Notes: generated by a model from the letters alone, not told the origin. A stretch of 64,000 nt of DNA from Aquarana catesbeiana (GCF_042186555.1 NC_133332.1:211019102-211083101), one strand, 5' to 3'. Positions 11,786 through 24,259 are shown, numbered from the stretch's first letter. A program made the numbers and translations.

Positions 11786-11792
11786 TATCTCT

Positions 11793-12060
11793 TTAAGGCG
11801 GCATTCATACCTGAGCGTTTTCTGCTCATAAAACGCTTGTAAATTGCCAGAAAAAACGCCTGAAAACACCCAACAAGCAAAATCCCATTCATTTCAAAGG
11901 CAACTGTTCATATCTGAGCATTTTGTCACCTGAAGCAAAAATGCCTGAAAAACGCCTTAAGCTCAAAAAAAAAAAAAAAAAAAAAAAACAAAACAAAAAA
12001 AAAAAAAAAAAAAAAACCATGAGCTTATTTGGGGCAGATTACAGGCGTTTTTCTGCTTTT
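11793..12060. repeat. MITE fragment, GCGTTTT type
   Basis: Begins TTAAGGCGGCATTCATACCTGAGCG and contains CCCATTCATTTCAAAGGCAACTG, matching inverted parts of the element at 21262-21523. It carries two long A runs (11967-12016). Confidence 0.5.
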
Positions 12061-12068
12061 TACATGGG

Positions 12069-12130
12069 TGTCCATGTGTGCTAGATAATGTGGGTTATTA
12101 ATAACCCACATTATCTAGCACACATGGACA
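12069..12130. repeat. 62-bp perfect palindrome
   Basis: Two 31-bp arms meet with no spacer at ...GGGTTATT/AATAACCC..., from TGTCCATGTG to CACATGGACA. Every base pairs. It lies at the edge of the MITE fragment. Confidence 0.95.
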
Positions 12131-13032
12131 TAAAAATATGTCTGTGGCTAGGGTCATTTTAAAAAGAACCTGAAGAACGTCGTGACAGGTTCTCTTCATA
12201 TGTAGAAAACACACAGAATACTACAATGCAGCAAATGTGAAAATCCGTGACAATTCCAACAAAAATTCCTCTAACCCCTGCCACTGGCCTTGGTTATTAA
12301 GAACAGTTGGTAGTTTTGTCAATGAAAGCCTTGATGGCCATTTACCAGATCCATCCTTTAGACCGGAGCTGACCAAAAACTGCCACTTTCCCCAAAACAC
12401 AACAATACAGCTTTACTTCCTTATGAATACACAAGACTGACAGCAGCTGAGGAAGGATGTCGGTTAAAGCAGACAAGCTGACAGCTGAGAGGACTGAAGG
12501 TATCCGAGGACAGATGGGCAGCCATTGAGGTGCAGACAAAGGATTTAACTGACTATTCTGCAGCACACAAAGTCATGTATTGCTCAGAGAAGAAAAACAG
12601 TTTGGCTTGAGGAGAGGAGGAGGAAGGGGGGGGGGGGGGGGGTGTGAGCCCTTTCACTGCCGGTGTGCACACTTCCTCGTCCAATTCTAACTGCAGGGGA
12701 CCCTGATGGTGGCTGCCAGTTCTGGTCTGAAAACATTAATGCAGGCTGACAATGCTAGCCTGTTGCTTACTGCACTTCTGGGTCAAAGCGCACCATCTGG
12801 GATGTGTGATCACCCACTAGAAAATGACACCACACCCTCCAATATCTCATGTTGGAATCACTTAGCATGCAAGCATTTAAAACACGACACTTAAAAATAA
12901 TAGGCAATTCACGCCAGAGAATCACAGACAACATGCACAAATATGTATGTAAAGTTCTCTGCTGGTCTTTAAAAGGAGATATTAGTCTGATATAGGCTAA
13001 AGACAAATACACCAGGCAGTATCCTCCGATTA
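12131..13032. other. No recognisable feature
   Basis: Intronic sequence with a G run at 12627-12642. The short open frames on both strands have no recognisable similarity. Confidence 0.45.
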
Positions 13033-13465
13033 AGGCCTTGTGCACACTTGAGCTAAAAAAATGCCATTTTTTTTTTCGGCCTCTAAGTTCAGGTTCACAC
13101 TGACTGCGGGAATTAAATCGTGCGAGTTCAGCTGAACTCGCACGATTTCATTCCCGCATGTCAGTCCCAACTTCAGGGGGCGATTTCAGAGACATCTGTG
13201 TGGGTTGCTGCAGGAAGGAAAGGAAAACGCAACCCAAAGTCACCAAATGTAGTACAGAAACTACTTTTGGGAATCGGTGCAGCTCCGCAAATGCAGCATC
13301 GCACCGATTCGGACGGTGCCATTGCCGCCAATTTGGCATGCCATTTGACATGTCAAATCGTTCCAACGCACTCCATGTTAACCCATGAGTCTATGCACAT
13401 AGGCATTTACAAGAGTTTAGAGGCAAAAAAAAAAAATCACTTGCACAGTCTGCAAAACATTTAGG

Positions 13466-13500
<35 letters not shown>

Positions 13501-13722
13501 ACACAAACTGCAGGTGTGTTTTTGAGCATTAATACATTTCAATTGCCAGAAAAAAAATAATATTCTGGCCAAAAGAATGCATTATCACCAAATGCATTAA
13601 CACCGAACGGGCATAAACCTGCGTGAAAAAATGCAGGTTTTACTACTTTTTTTCTACTGCTTTTCTACTGCTCATGTAGGAGAAAAGGCATCTAAAAAGA
13701 ATAGTGTGCATGTGGCCTCATG
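13033..13722. repeat. MITE with a second MITE inside (13086-13395)
   Basis: The outer ends AAGGCCTTGTGCACAC and GTGTGCATGTGGCCTC are inverted repeats. Inside, a segment starts with AGGTTCACACTG and has a hairpin AATCGTGCGAGTTCAG/CTGAACTCGCACGATT, shared with 41966-42166. Several A runs are present. Confidence 0.5.
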
Positions 13723-13762
13723 GACTGGGAGTTTGCAGTGTATAGGCATAGAATAAGCTTAA

Positions 13763-14513
13763 TAAGGCTGCATTCACACCTGACCATAGCATCTTAAAGC
13801 AGTTTTCCGGCAATTTTGGCACGGTTTTTGCACGACTTGTGTGTTTTTATACAGCATTTTTGAATTCGCTAATAGAGATTATTTGTTGATTAGGGTGTTA
13901 ATACCACTAATAAATGAATACACGTAGAATACACAAATAAAAATCATAAATCAATTCAATAAATGAACACTAATAAATAAATAACCCCTAACCTTAACCT
14001 CTAACCCTTAAAAATTAAATAAAAATAACTAAACACCCTAACACAAAATTTAAAAAAATGATTAATTTATTTTTTTGATTATTAAGTTATTTTTTAAGGT
14101 TGGGATTAATTATTTATGTATTACATATTTATTTAGAAGGACTTTTAGTTATTTATGTATTTATATTACATTTGTTTATTCATATATTACCATATTAATT
14201 CATATTTTATCTTTGAAATTTTTTCATTTGAGCAGAAAACCAAGCCAAAAGGTGCACAAAAACGCTCGACTGGCGTGTTTCCATTAGTTCTATGGAAATA
14301 AAAAAACAAACAAAAACACACCAAAAATGCTCTAATCTGCCCGATTCAAGCTACAAAAAAAAAAAAAAAAAAAAAGCTTTCCAGAACTTTGTTGAGCTTC
14401 AGGCGACTTGGAATGGAGATGTGAACCATCTCCATAGAAAGCAATTGATTTTTTTTTTCTCCAGCGTTTTGGATCTTCGAGCTCCAAAACGCTGAGGTGC
14501 GAATGGGGCCTAA
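13763..14513. repeat. MITE, AAGGCTGCATTCACACC type
   Basis: Begins AAGGCTGCATTCACACCTGA and ends CGCTGAGGTGCGAATGGGGCCTA, an imperfect inverted pair. The middle is AT-rich with runs of AATAAATAA. Same end type as 21262-21523. Confidence 0.45.
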
Positions 14514-14818
14514 GTTTGATTCCCCTCACAAACCCAAACTTATACATAAGGCTAGAAATGTGGACAGCTATACACAAGTTACGTCATCATATGTGACTTC
14601 GGTCCTGTTCATACGTAGTCCGGTGGAAGCAAGCAGGTCTCCGCTAAGACACATATTTGTTTTATATGTGTGTCCTATACACACTGCAACACAACCTGGA
14701 GGTGTGGTGCAGCAAGCTGTGATAAAATTCAGACAAGCTGCATTTTATCGCAGTGCACTGGACAGGATCGCATGTCACTGTACAGCAGCGCAACACACCA
14801 TACTGCTCTACATTGACA

Positions 14819-15298
14819 TTAAAGTGATTGTAAGGGTAATTTTTTTTTTCTTTTTTAAAACAAACATGTCATACTTACCTCCACTGTGCAGCTCGTTTTG
14901 CACAGAGTGGCCCCGAACCTGGTCTTCTGGGGTCCCCCGGCGGCTCCTCCCCACAACTGATAACCCCCTCGGAGAAGGGCTTCCCCGAGGGGGGTTACCT
15001 TGCGGGTGCTCTCCCGAGTCCAGCATTTGCGTCTATAGACACAGAATGTTGGACTCGGCCCCGCCCCCCCGACATTTAAAATTGATTGACAGCAGCGGGA
15101 GCTGCTATCAATCTATCCAATCAAGAGCCGGGAGCCCGTGGAGAAGGAGCCAGCGCGTAGCTGACTGAATGAAGGGGTTCATGTAAGTAAAACAGGGGGG
15201 GGGGGGGGCTAGGGGGCCGGTGACTGCCAGGTGTTTTTTCACCTTAATCCATAGGATGAGATAAGGTGAAATAACACATACCTTTACAACCCCTTTAA
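14819..15298. repeat. TTAAAG-type MITE
   Basis: Left end TTAAAGTGATTGTAAGGG, right end CCTTTACAACCCCTTTAA, an inverted pair. Shares its ends with 18195-18645, 20902-21263 and 42184-43704. Confidence 0.6.
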
Positions 15299-15509
15299 AG
15301 GAAGTGTCACTTGAGAAAACAAAAAAGAAGGGAGCCCCCTACCGCTGGCTCTCTGCAGCTGGAACAGTCAGCTGCCAGAGACCGAACAGCTGCGGTTTAG
15401 TGTGCAGCAGCTATCCCCCGCTGTCTGAGCAGGCCCTTAAAGTAGTGTATGCATATTGATGGACGTCTGAGTAAAACAACACCCATCAAAGTTCTAAAAG
15501 TGATATTAA

Positions 15510-17340
15510 CCACTTCCCGACCAGCCGCCCCAGTTATACTGCGGCAGGTTGGCTCCCCTGGGCGAGCTGTTGTTGCTGTACGTCGGCTCTTTAACCACTT
15601 ACTGACCGCCGCACAACGATGTACGTCCAAACTTTGAACGGGGATATCCGGGGAACTGCCATAACCCCGGTATCCCCGTTTTCATGCGGCGGCCGGCTTT
15701 CAGATAAAAGTGGTCCCTGCGGTGGATTCGCTGCGAGATCACTTTTAATCTTTTGCATCTGTCTCCGTCCTGTGCCTGGAGACGAGTGAGGTCAAGATGG
15801 CGCCCACTCGTCTCCATGACACTGCTGGGCGGAAGCGACATCAAAACGTCACTTTAGCCCACGCCTCTTAAAAGGCACATTTTTTTCAAATGTCATTTTT
15901 TTTTTTTTTTTTTTTTTATTGCATTTTAGTGTAAATATGAGATCTGAGGTCTTTTTGACCCCAGATCTCATATTTAAGAGGTCCTGTCATGCTTTTTTCT
16001 ATTACAAGGGATGTTTACATTCCTTGTAATAGGAATAAAAGTGACACTTTTTTTTTTTTTTTTAAAGTGTAAAAATAAATAAAATAATGTAAAATAATAA
16101 AAAAACAAATTTTTTAAAAAACCCCCGCCCCGACGAGCTCGCGCGCAGAAGCGAACACATACGCGAGTAGCGCCCGCATATGAAAACGGTGGTCAAACCA
16201 CACGTGAGGTATCGCCACGACCGGTAGAGCGAGAGCAATAATTCTAGCCCTAGACCTCCTCTGTACCACAAAATATGCAACCTGTAGAATTTTTTAAACG
16301 TTGCCTATGGAGATTTTTGGGGGTAAAAGTTTGGCGCCATTCCACGAGCGGGCGCAATTTTCAGCGTGACATGTTGGGTATCAATTTACTTGGCGTAACA
16401 TTATATTTCACAATATAAAAAAAAATTGGACTAACTTTACTGTTGTCTTATTTTTTTTATTCAAAAAAAAGTGAATTTTTTCCACAAAAAAAAAGTGCGC
16501 TTTTAAGACCGCTGCGCAAATACGGTGCAAAAAAAAAAAAAGTATTGCAATGACCGCCATTTTATTCTCTAGGGTGTTAGAAGAAAAAACATATATAATG
16601 TTTGGGGGTTCTAAGTAATTTTCTAGCAAAAAGAACTGTTTTAAACATGTAAACACCTAAAATCCAAAACGAGGCTGGTCCTTAAGTGGTTAAGACGCTG
16701 TAGCAGCGTGTCCCTGGAGCCGATGGGAGCGATGACCGCTGGGCACCCGTGATTGCTCGTGACAGAGCGAGAACCATGATCTGTGTGTGTAAACACACAA
16801 ATCCCGGTTCTCTCAGGAGAGAGGAGAGAGATCGTGTGTTCCTACTAAGTAGGAACAACGATCTCTCTCCTCCTCTAGTTAGCCACATTACCCCCACAGT
16901 TTGAAACACACATAGGGAACACAGTTAACCCCTTGATCGCCTCCTAGTGTTAACCCCTTCCCTGCCAATGACACTTATACAGTAATCAGTGGCTATTATT
17001 ATCTCTGATCGCTGTATAAATGTCACTGGTCTCAAAAAAGTGTCAAAAGTGTCTGATGTGTCCATCGCAATCTGATAAAAAAAATAAATCGCATATCACC
17101 ACCATTAGTAGTAAAAAAAATAAATAAATAAAAAAATAAAAATGCCATAAAATCTATCCCCCATTTTGTAGACGCTATAACTTTTGCGCAAACAAATCAA
17201 TATACGCTTATTGCAATTTTTTTACCAAAAATATGTAGAATACATACATACATACATCAATCTAAACTGATGAAGACTTTTTTTTTTTTTTTTTTTTTTA
17301 ATTGGGACATAATTTATTATAGCAAAAAGTACAAAATATT
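15510..17340 (-). mobile_element. TTAA element family B, interrupted by a family A copy
   Basis: Starts after TTAA (15506-15509) with CCACTTCCCGACCAGCC. The sequence after the inner insertion (16694-17330) resembles the copy at 18646-19654 read in reverse, including CGCTATAACTTTTGCGCAAAC and the AATATACGCTTATTGCAA block. The far end is not clear and dissolves into the 17360-17600 repeat. Confidence 0.55.
15595..16689 (+). mobile_element. TTAA element family A, nested insertion
   Basis: Flanked by TTAA at 15591-15594 and 16690-16693. It begins CCACTTACTGACCGCC and ends GGTCCTTAAGTGG. It holds two strong hairpins, TGAGATCTGAGGTC... (15938-15972) and CTATTACAAGGGATG... (16000-16033). No coding sequence. 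It sits inside family B sequence, whose two halves rejoin if it is removed. Confidence 0.7.
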
Positions 17341-17359
17341 GATCATCAGCGCAGCCTCC

Positions 17360-17600
17360 CCACGGATGCCCACCATGTATGCCACCCTGGATCACCAGGG
17401 ATGACGGTCAGTGCCCAGACAGATGCCAGTGACCATCAGCAATGCCTGCCAGTGCCACCAGTGATGCCCAGTGCCATCTATCAGTGTCCATCAGTACCAC
17501 CCATCAGTGCCCCCCATAAGTGCCCAGTGTCGCCTAGGTGTGTCCATCAGTGCCACCTATGAGTGCCCATCAGTGCCACCTATGAGTGCCCATCAGTGAA
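17360..17600. repeat. Degenerate CAGTGCCA-type short tandem repeat
   Basis: Irregular repeats of CAGTGCCACC, CATCAGTG and GAGTGCCCATCAGTG, with some longer units repeated exactly (CACCTATGAGTGCCCATCAG twice). Confidence 0.7.
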
Positions 17601-17821
17601 GAAGAAAACTTACTTATTTACAAAATTTTATAACAGAAACAAAGAAAGAAAAACTTATTTTTTTTCAAAATTTTCGGTCTTTATTTGTTTAGCAAAAAAA
17701 AAAAAAAAAAGCTCCATTTGTGGGAACAAAATGATAAAAAAAAAAAAATTTTGGATCACAAGGGCTAAATCTAAGTCTGTACATGCTCAAACCTTAAATC
17801 TTGGTCCCACAAAAAAAAAAT

Positions 17822-18190
17822 TTTTTTTTAAAGTCAGCAGCTACAAAAAGTGTAGCTGGTAACTTTTAATAATCGGACACTCGCCTGTCCCACGGTCCAG
17901 TGATGCGGGCATACGAAGCCCCACTCCTCTCCACGGCGCTGGCATTCACAGCCGGGCACACACTGCGCATGTGCGAGCCACGCTGTGAACGGCCGGGCAA
18001 TCTTTTGAGACCTGTGACGTGTCCCAGAAGATTGCAGGGAGAGAGGAGGGAGGGGGGGAGAGGTGATCTTCCTTCCTGTGCCGCAGAGCCCCGGAGAGGA
18101 AGTGGGAGCTGGATACTTCTAAAAAGAGGGTATCCTCTCCACCCCCCCCCAAAAAAAAAATGACATACCAAACGCGGCAGGGGATCACCT
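17822..18190. repeat. MITE copy related to 8782-9259
   Basis: Contains AAAGTCAGCAGCTACAAAAAGTGTAGCTGG, a diverged form of the hairpin at 8817, then GC-rich sequence with a GAGGAAGTGGGAGC block and an A run at 18150-18159. Confidence 0.4.
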
Positions 18191-18194
18191 GCAC

Positions 18195-18645
18195 TTAAAG
18201 AGGAAGTAAACCCCGATGGGTTTTACTTCCTCTTTTGATCCCCACAAGGCCTGCAAATGAAAAGCATAATGGTATGCATCGCATACTAGCCCATTATACG
18301 ACACTTACCCGCAAACGAAGCCCATTCTGTCCCCTGAGCAGGCCGCGTCCATCTTCGCCCCTCTTCCTTCCGGGGCCACGGACTCCGGCTCTGTAACTGG
18401 CCAGAGTCGCGTGATGTCACTCCCGCGGGAGCCGTCAGTCACAGGACATGCTGGGAAAAACGGAAAAACGGCACGGTGGTGTGTTTCTTCACAGCGCATG
18501 CGCCGATGACGACATTGGCGCACTACAAGTGAAATATCTCCTAAACGGTGCACGTTTAGGAGATATTTCCACTACCAATAGGCAAGCCTTATTCTAGGCT
18601 TACCTATAGGTAAATATCAACAAAAAGGGTTTACAACCACTTTAA
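18195..18645. repeat. TTAAAG-type MITE with three hairpins
   Basis: Ends TTAAAGAGGAAGTAAACC and GGGTTTACAACCACTTTAA. Internal hairpins: AAGAGGAAGTAAA with its inverse at 18222-18235, ATATCTCCTAAAC-GGTGCAC-GTTTAGGAGATAT (18534-18566), and AGGCAAGCCT/AGGCTTACCT. The second hairpin recurs at 20983-21015. Confidence 0.6.
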
Positions 18646-19654
18646 CCACCTCAATACAGGGCATTGTTGTCCCCTTCCTGCCCAAGCCATTTTTCAGCTT
18701 TCAGCGCTGTCGCACTTTGAATGACAATTGCGCAGTCATACAACACTGTACCCAAATGAAATTATCATTTTTTCCCCACAAATAGAGCTTTCTTTTAGTG
18801 GTATTTGATCACATCTGCGGTTTTTATTTTTTGCGCTATAAACAAAAGAAGAGTGACAAGTAAACACAATAATTTTTACCTTTTGCGATAATAAATATCC
18901 AATTTTTTTTTCTTTAAAACAAATTTTTTCTCAGTTTAGGCCGATATGTATTCTTGTACATATTTTTGGTAAAAAAAAAAAAAAAAAAAAAAAAAAATCG
19001 CAATAAGCGTATATAGATTGGTTTGCGCAAAAGTTATAGCGTCTACAAAATAGGGGATAGTTTTATAACATTTTTATTTTTTTAAATTTTTTTACTGGCA
19101 ATGGCGGCGATCTGCAATTTTTATCGTGACTGCGATATTGCGGCGGACACATCGGACACTTTTGACACATATTTGGGACCATTCACATTTATACAGCAAT
19201 CCATGCTATAAAAATGCATTGTTTACTGTATAAATGTGACAAGCAGTGAAGGGGTTAACACTAGGTGGTGATCGAGGGGTTAACTGTGTTGCTAGGGAGT
19301 GATTCTAACTGTAGGGGGCGGGGACTCACTAGGGGAGGAGACTGATCGGTGTTCCGCTGTACTGGGAACACATCATCGATCTCCTCTCCTCTGACAGGAC
19401 CGTGGATCTGTGTGTTTACACACACAGATCCATGGTCCTGCTGTGTTATCGGTAATCGCGGGTGCCCGGCGGACATCGCGGCCGCCGGGCACGCGCACCG
19501 GGTGCCTAGTGACACGGCGGGCGCGCGCGATCCCTGCCGGTGGCGCGCGCGCGCCCCCTGGTGGCCTAGGAAAGCGAGGACGTCATATGACGTCCGCCCG
19601 CAACGAGAGCTGCGCCGCCTGGCCGTCAATTGACGGCCGGCGGTCGGCAAGCAG
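18646..19654 (+). mobile_element. TTAA element family B, complete copy
   Basis: TTAA flanks at 18642-18645 and 19655-19658. Begins CCACCTCAATACAGG, ends GGTCGGCAAGCAG. It shares TTTGCGCAAAAGTTATAGC, the GGCGGCGATCTGC block, a hairpin ATGGATCTGTGTGTTTACAC near 19400 and the GACGTCATATGACGTC palindrome area with family members. Non-coding. Confidence 0.65.
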
Positions 19655-19658
19655 TTAA

Positions 19659-20901
19659 AGCGGAAGTTCCATTTTTGGGTGGAACTCAGCTTTAATACTA
19701 TAAATAACGTTTTTTGATTTTAACTCCAGGAATATATATGGAGTTTGGAAATTCCAGAGAAATGCTTAAAATAATACATTACAATTTAACTAAACCCATT
19801 AGATTTTAGTTGACTAAAGCGTATTGGAGATTTTAGATGACTAAAAATGGAATTGATTTTCGTCATTGTTTTTGTCAATTGGCTTAAAGCGGAGTTCTAC
19901 TTAAAAGTGGAACTTCCACTTATCCGATTCCTCCCCCCGACCGGGCCGCGGTGAATAATGTCAGCAGCTCAGCCCCCCTCCTGCTCCGCCTCCTCTTCTG
20001 CCGGGCCAGTAAGAGTGCAGCACGCTTCGTGCATGCGCAGTAGGGACCCGACAGTGAAGCCAAAAAGCTACACTGCCGGGTTCCCCCACCCTCAATGGCG
20101 GCGGCAGCACACAACCAGCCGAGGTAAACGTGGGCTGCGGTGCCAACATTGCTGGACTCCAGGACAGGCAAGTGTCCTAATGTTAAAAGTCAGCAAAGTG
20201 GATGTAAGCGTGAAAAAAAAGTTTTTTAATTAAGGCTTGCACCTTGTACAGTATAGGTTTTCATTTCATCTGTGCACAGTCTTGCCACAAAGAGTTAATC
20301 CAGCTCTGAGCAGTCCTCTTATCTTTTTTCAGTGAGATAAAAACTGACAGAGAAATAGGAGTCATTTCTCCCCCCTTGCTGTGAGTGACAAGTGATTTAC
20401 ATCTCATGCACTAGCCTGAGAGAGACACATTCTGTGTACTTCAGATCCCCTACTCCAGCTCTCCCAGGATTGGCTGCTCCACACCTCAGCATGATTGGGC
20501 ATGCTGAAGTCATGTGGTAATCATAGCAGAAGTTCAGTGTTAGAAATACACAGGAGAAAATGCATATTGACAAGGGGCGTGTAGAGGTGGGCGGGGAGTC
20601 TACTGACATCACGAGTCCACCCACCGAGCTCCAGACAACAGACCCACCCACAGAATCTGCAGTTTTTCGGGTCTCATAACTGACAGAGGGGAGACATTTG
20701 ACAGGTAAAGATATATGCAGGAGGCATGTATATCCTTAAAGATAACCACTATGGCAGTAGTTTAGAAAGGATGAGAGTGGGTTTACGTCCACTTTAAAGG
20801 GGCAAGCGTAACTCTGCTTTCATTCTAATTTTATTTTCGTCATTTAGTCATAGTTTGTCACTGAAAACATGCAGCTGACAAAAATATTTTCGTCAATGAC
20901 A
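19659..20901. repeat. MITE-derived sequence, unresolved
   Basis: Includes a TTAAAGCGG/CAGCTTTAA hairpin (19655-19694), a second TTAAAGCGGAGTTC end at 19886, and a segment from AAAGTGGATGTAAGCG (20196) to GGGTTTACGTCCACTTTAA (20798) that looks like one more MITE. No gene. Confidence 0.4.
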
Positions 20902-21263
20902 TTAAAGTGGTTGTATACCTTTTTTTTTTTTACTTTTACCCACAGGTAAGCCTATAATAAGGCTTACCTGTAGGTAAAAAAAAATATCTCCTAAACCTGT
21001 ACGGTTTAGGAGATGACAGCCCGGCAAACTCCGGAGCTTGCCTGACAGAAGTCTCCCGTGCGCTAGCCACCCAGAAGACACGCCGAGGGGAAATGTCAGC
21101 TCCATCGGCGTGGACCGGGTGAGATGCCGGCGCCTCGTTCTAAGGTAAGTATCTCATAATGAGCTAGTATGCGGTGCATACTAGCTCATTATGCCTTTTC
21201 CCTTGCAGGTGTAGAAAAAAAACAAAAACAAAAAAAAACACAGCGGGTATACAACCGCTTTAA
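20902..21263. repeat. TTAAAG-type MITE
   Basis: Ends TTAAAGTGGTTGTATACC and GGGTATACAACCGCTTTAA form a clear inverted pair. Inside are the AAGCCTATAATAAGGCTT hairpin and an ATATCTCCTAAACC...GGTTTAGGAGAT hairpin. Confidence 0.7.
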
Positions 21264-21523
21264 GGCTGCATTTACACCTGAGCGTTTCAAAGTCGCACGT
21301 TTTTACCGTGATTTTGTTCAGGTCACCAATGTAAAAGGCCGAAAAACGTCCGTAATCTGCCCCAAAGAAGCTCGTGTTTTGAGCTTGGGGCGTTTTTCAG
21401 GCGTTTTGCTTCAGGTGACAAAAACGCTCAGAACAGGTGCCATTGTAATGAATGGGATTTTGCTTGTTGGGCGTTTTTCGGACGTTTTACGAGCTGAAAA
21501 CGATCAGGTGTGAATGCAGCCTA
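21262..21523. repeat. MITE, AAGGCTGCATTYACACC type
   Basis: Ends AAGGCTGCATTTACACCTGAGCG and GATCAGGTGTGAATGCAGCCTA form an inverted pair. Long internal self-complementarity around GCGTTTTTC/GAAAAACG. Confidence 0.65.
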
Positions 21524-22709
21524 AAGGAGACATCCAGCCACAGCTTGTTTGGCTGGGCTTCTCCTATGGATCACAGGAGTCCAATTCATTTTGCACTAAT
21601 GTGACCCTTTTTTAGCAGAGAGCGGGCTGAAGTCTGCTCTCTGCTGACGTCATGGATATCAGTCCAGGCACCGCGTCATCACAACAATAAAGTCTGGATC
21701 CGCCAGGTGCCTGGACTGACACCCGGCTTCAGCCTCCCAGCGAGCCGCTGAGAGCCTGAGACGGACGCTCCCCGCGCCACCACAGCTCAACGCTCCAGTG
21801 AGCATGGAGGAGCAGATCGGACATTGACATTCAGCAGCTCTCTGCTCGGGAAGCTGTAAGAACCGAGCCATCGGCGATGTTCGATTGCTCGGTTCTCAGT
21901 GTAGAGGTGCCAGGGGACCGATGCTGCATCCACCTAGGTAAGTATGATAGAAGAAAACCCCCCAAACCAATACTACTCTTTTAACACTGTTTCAAAACAC
22001 TTCAAAGCAGCTTGATGGCCTGAATGCAGACAATTCATTTTTTACTCACTATCCAATTTCCTTCTCCATTTGCAATTTTTCAATCAGTTCAGAAACTGAT
22101 CCTACAGGCAGGCAGGCAGGCAAGAGGCCTGTTACTGTGCCGGAAACCCAGCTGGCTGTACTAAGACTTTAATGATGGGTCTGCTTAATTACAGGTTACC
22201 AAAAGAACAAATCTTTAAGCAGCCAAAAAGCCATGTTTACTTAATGTGAAAACTGGAAGCCTGAGCAAAAGGTGAAGCCGACAGACGTATTGCCAGTGAA
22301 CGAGCGACTGATTTGCACTTTTCTAAAACCACTTCAAATACCAACATTAAAAGGAAACGTGTACAACATCAAACAAGTTTACTTTCTCAGAAAGATATTT
22401 GTTACCTAAAAGTACTGGTCAATGCAAGGCCCGATTCCTGAGCGCTCCCTGGTACGCTTTGGGCAGGGCTGGTGCAAAGCATTGTTACAATCACACTGTT
22501 CTCTTTTTTTTTTTTTCTTTTTTTTTTTTTTACTCAAATATCACTAAAATTACATTTCATTTAAGTTTATGCACTGCAAAAAATGTTTTTCTCAGGTGCT
22601 GGCATATGATCCAATACAAATTAGTAGCTCAATTCAAGCACACCAGGAAAAGGATTCTTATCTCTATATAAAATGACTGTTATTCTTAACTAAATGCAAT
22701 GAGATTTTA
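21524..22709. other. No recognisable feature
   Basis: Intronic sequence with GGCAGGCAGGCAGGCA at 22105 and T runs at 22505-22530. No coding or repeat ends found. Confidence 0.45.
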
Positions 22710-23558
22710 GGCCTCATGCACACGGGAGGCTGTTAAACATGCGTTCAGAGGCAGTTGGACGCTTTTTTCAACTGCCCCTGAACTCATTCAATGTTATCCT
22801 ATGTGTCCATGTACACAGTCTCGTTTTTTGGCATTTTTTAGGTAGTTGTGTTTAACCTCGTTTTTCCAGAAGCAAAAAAAAAAAATGGGTTCAGATGCAA
22901 AAGTTTTCCACGTTTCAGACACCAAACGCAGCTAAACACCGGTACCGCTTTTGCGTTTATAAGTGTTTTTAAAAGGAACCCTATTTTTTGGACCAGAAAA
23001 CACAGAAATATGATGGTAAACTGCAGTAGAGAATGACATTTTGCGACCCGCATTTGGGGCCCCATATCTCATGGCCACTTGGTGCTAGGAACCCCATATT
23101 TTCTGTGCAAACACAGTTGAACTAGCACTACAACATATCCAAAGTTGGGGTTCCTAGCATCAAGTGACCCCGAGATACGGGGGCCCCAAAGTTGGGTCGC
23201 AAAATGTCAAGCACTTTTCTGCAGCAGAGAATGACATTTTGCAACCCGACTTTGGGGCCCCATATTTTGGGGGCCACTTGGTGCTAGGAACCCCAAATTT
23301 GGTGTGCACAGTGGAACCAGCACTACAACATATCCAAAGTTGGGGTTCCTAGCACTAAGTGGCCCTGAGATACGGGGCCCCAAAGTTGGGTCACAAAAAG
23401 TAATTCTCTGCTCTGCAGACGCTTCTAGACGCAAACACGGTAAAACGCCGCTAAACACGGCATGCAAATGCGGCAAAATGGGCTTTCTAAACGCTGGTTT
23501 AGCTTTTAAAAGCATGTGTTCAGCAGAGTTTGCACTGGCGTCTAGTGTGCATGAAGCC
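22710..23558. mobile_element. Harbinger-like MITE containing a tandem pair of long hairpins
   Basis: GGCCTCATGCACAC at the left and GTGTGCATGAAGCC at the right, flanked by TTA on both sides (22707-22709, 23559-23561), the 3-bp duplication typical of PIF/Harbinger. Inside, a 198-bp unit starting GAATGACATT occurs at 23031 and 23229. Each unit folds on itself (GACATTTTGCGACCC pairs with GGGTCGCAAAATGTC in the first). Confidence 0.65.
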
Positions 23559-23856
23559 TTAGAGTTCAGACACATTGTTGGGAAACAAAAAATAAATAAA
23601 TAAAAAATAAAGGATCACTGTTGTGTAAAGCTTCCTAAATTAAAAAGAGGAACTGCAGTCTGCTCACTTAATTTGCAATAAAGACATCTTTACCATTCTG
23701 AAGCTTCCCTCCAACCACTTTGCATATTATTTCATATATACTATGATTCTGTACTTGCCAAATATGCTATAGAAATCTCCCTCCACTAAGTATGGCTGCA
23801 GCCATTTTAATTATGGGCAGCTGACGCTGCTGCCTGTTCACTTCCTGGATTTATAC

Positions 23857-24259
23857 TGACATGGACATTCATTGTACTGTTCATTTAAGCACAAGAGAAT
23901 CCATTTTGTTCTCACTGTTGAAATGTGTTCTGTAACCTTCACCTAACACACAGACACTTCTCCTACTAAACGCTCTCTACTCCCCCCTCCCTTTTCAAGG
24001 TTTAACTTTTGCAATTGTTCTATTCGCTAGTTTTTAATAATATATTTCTATTTGTTAGCTTTTAATAACATATTGCTATTTGTTACTTTTTAATAACATC
24101 TCACACCACCCCTTTCTTATCTATGTATAAAATAACATGCAATAATAAATTTTTCACTGAACGGACATTTTAAACACAGTGATTGAGTCCTGTGAATCTG
24201 TTCCTGCAGCTGCAGTATTAACTTTGTTTTAGAGTCCCAATCAGAAATCAGTCATATCA
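23857..24259 (+). repeat. Provirus 5' LTR
   Basis: 403 bp, starting TGACATGGAC and ending GTCATATCA. A TATA box (TATAAAA, 24126-24132) is followed at once by a poly(A) signal (AATAAA, 24144-24149). If transcription starts about 30 bp after TATA, the signal sits at the U3/R edge and R is very short. No difference from the 3' copy was found by eye. Confidence 0.95.

Noticed and set aside
14497..15168. 223-codon plus-strand frame
   Set aside because: It crosses the edge of a TTAAAG-type MITE and has no family features; low-complexity Phe run in the middle.
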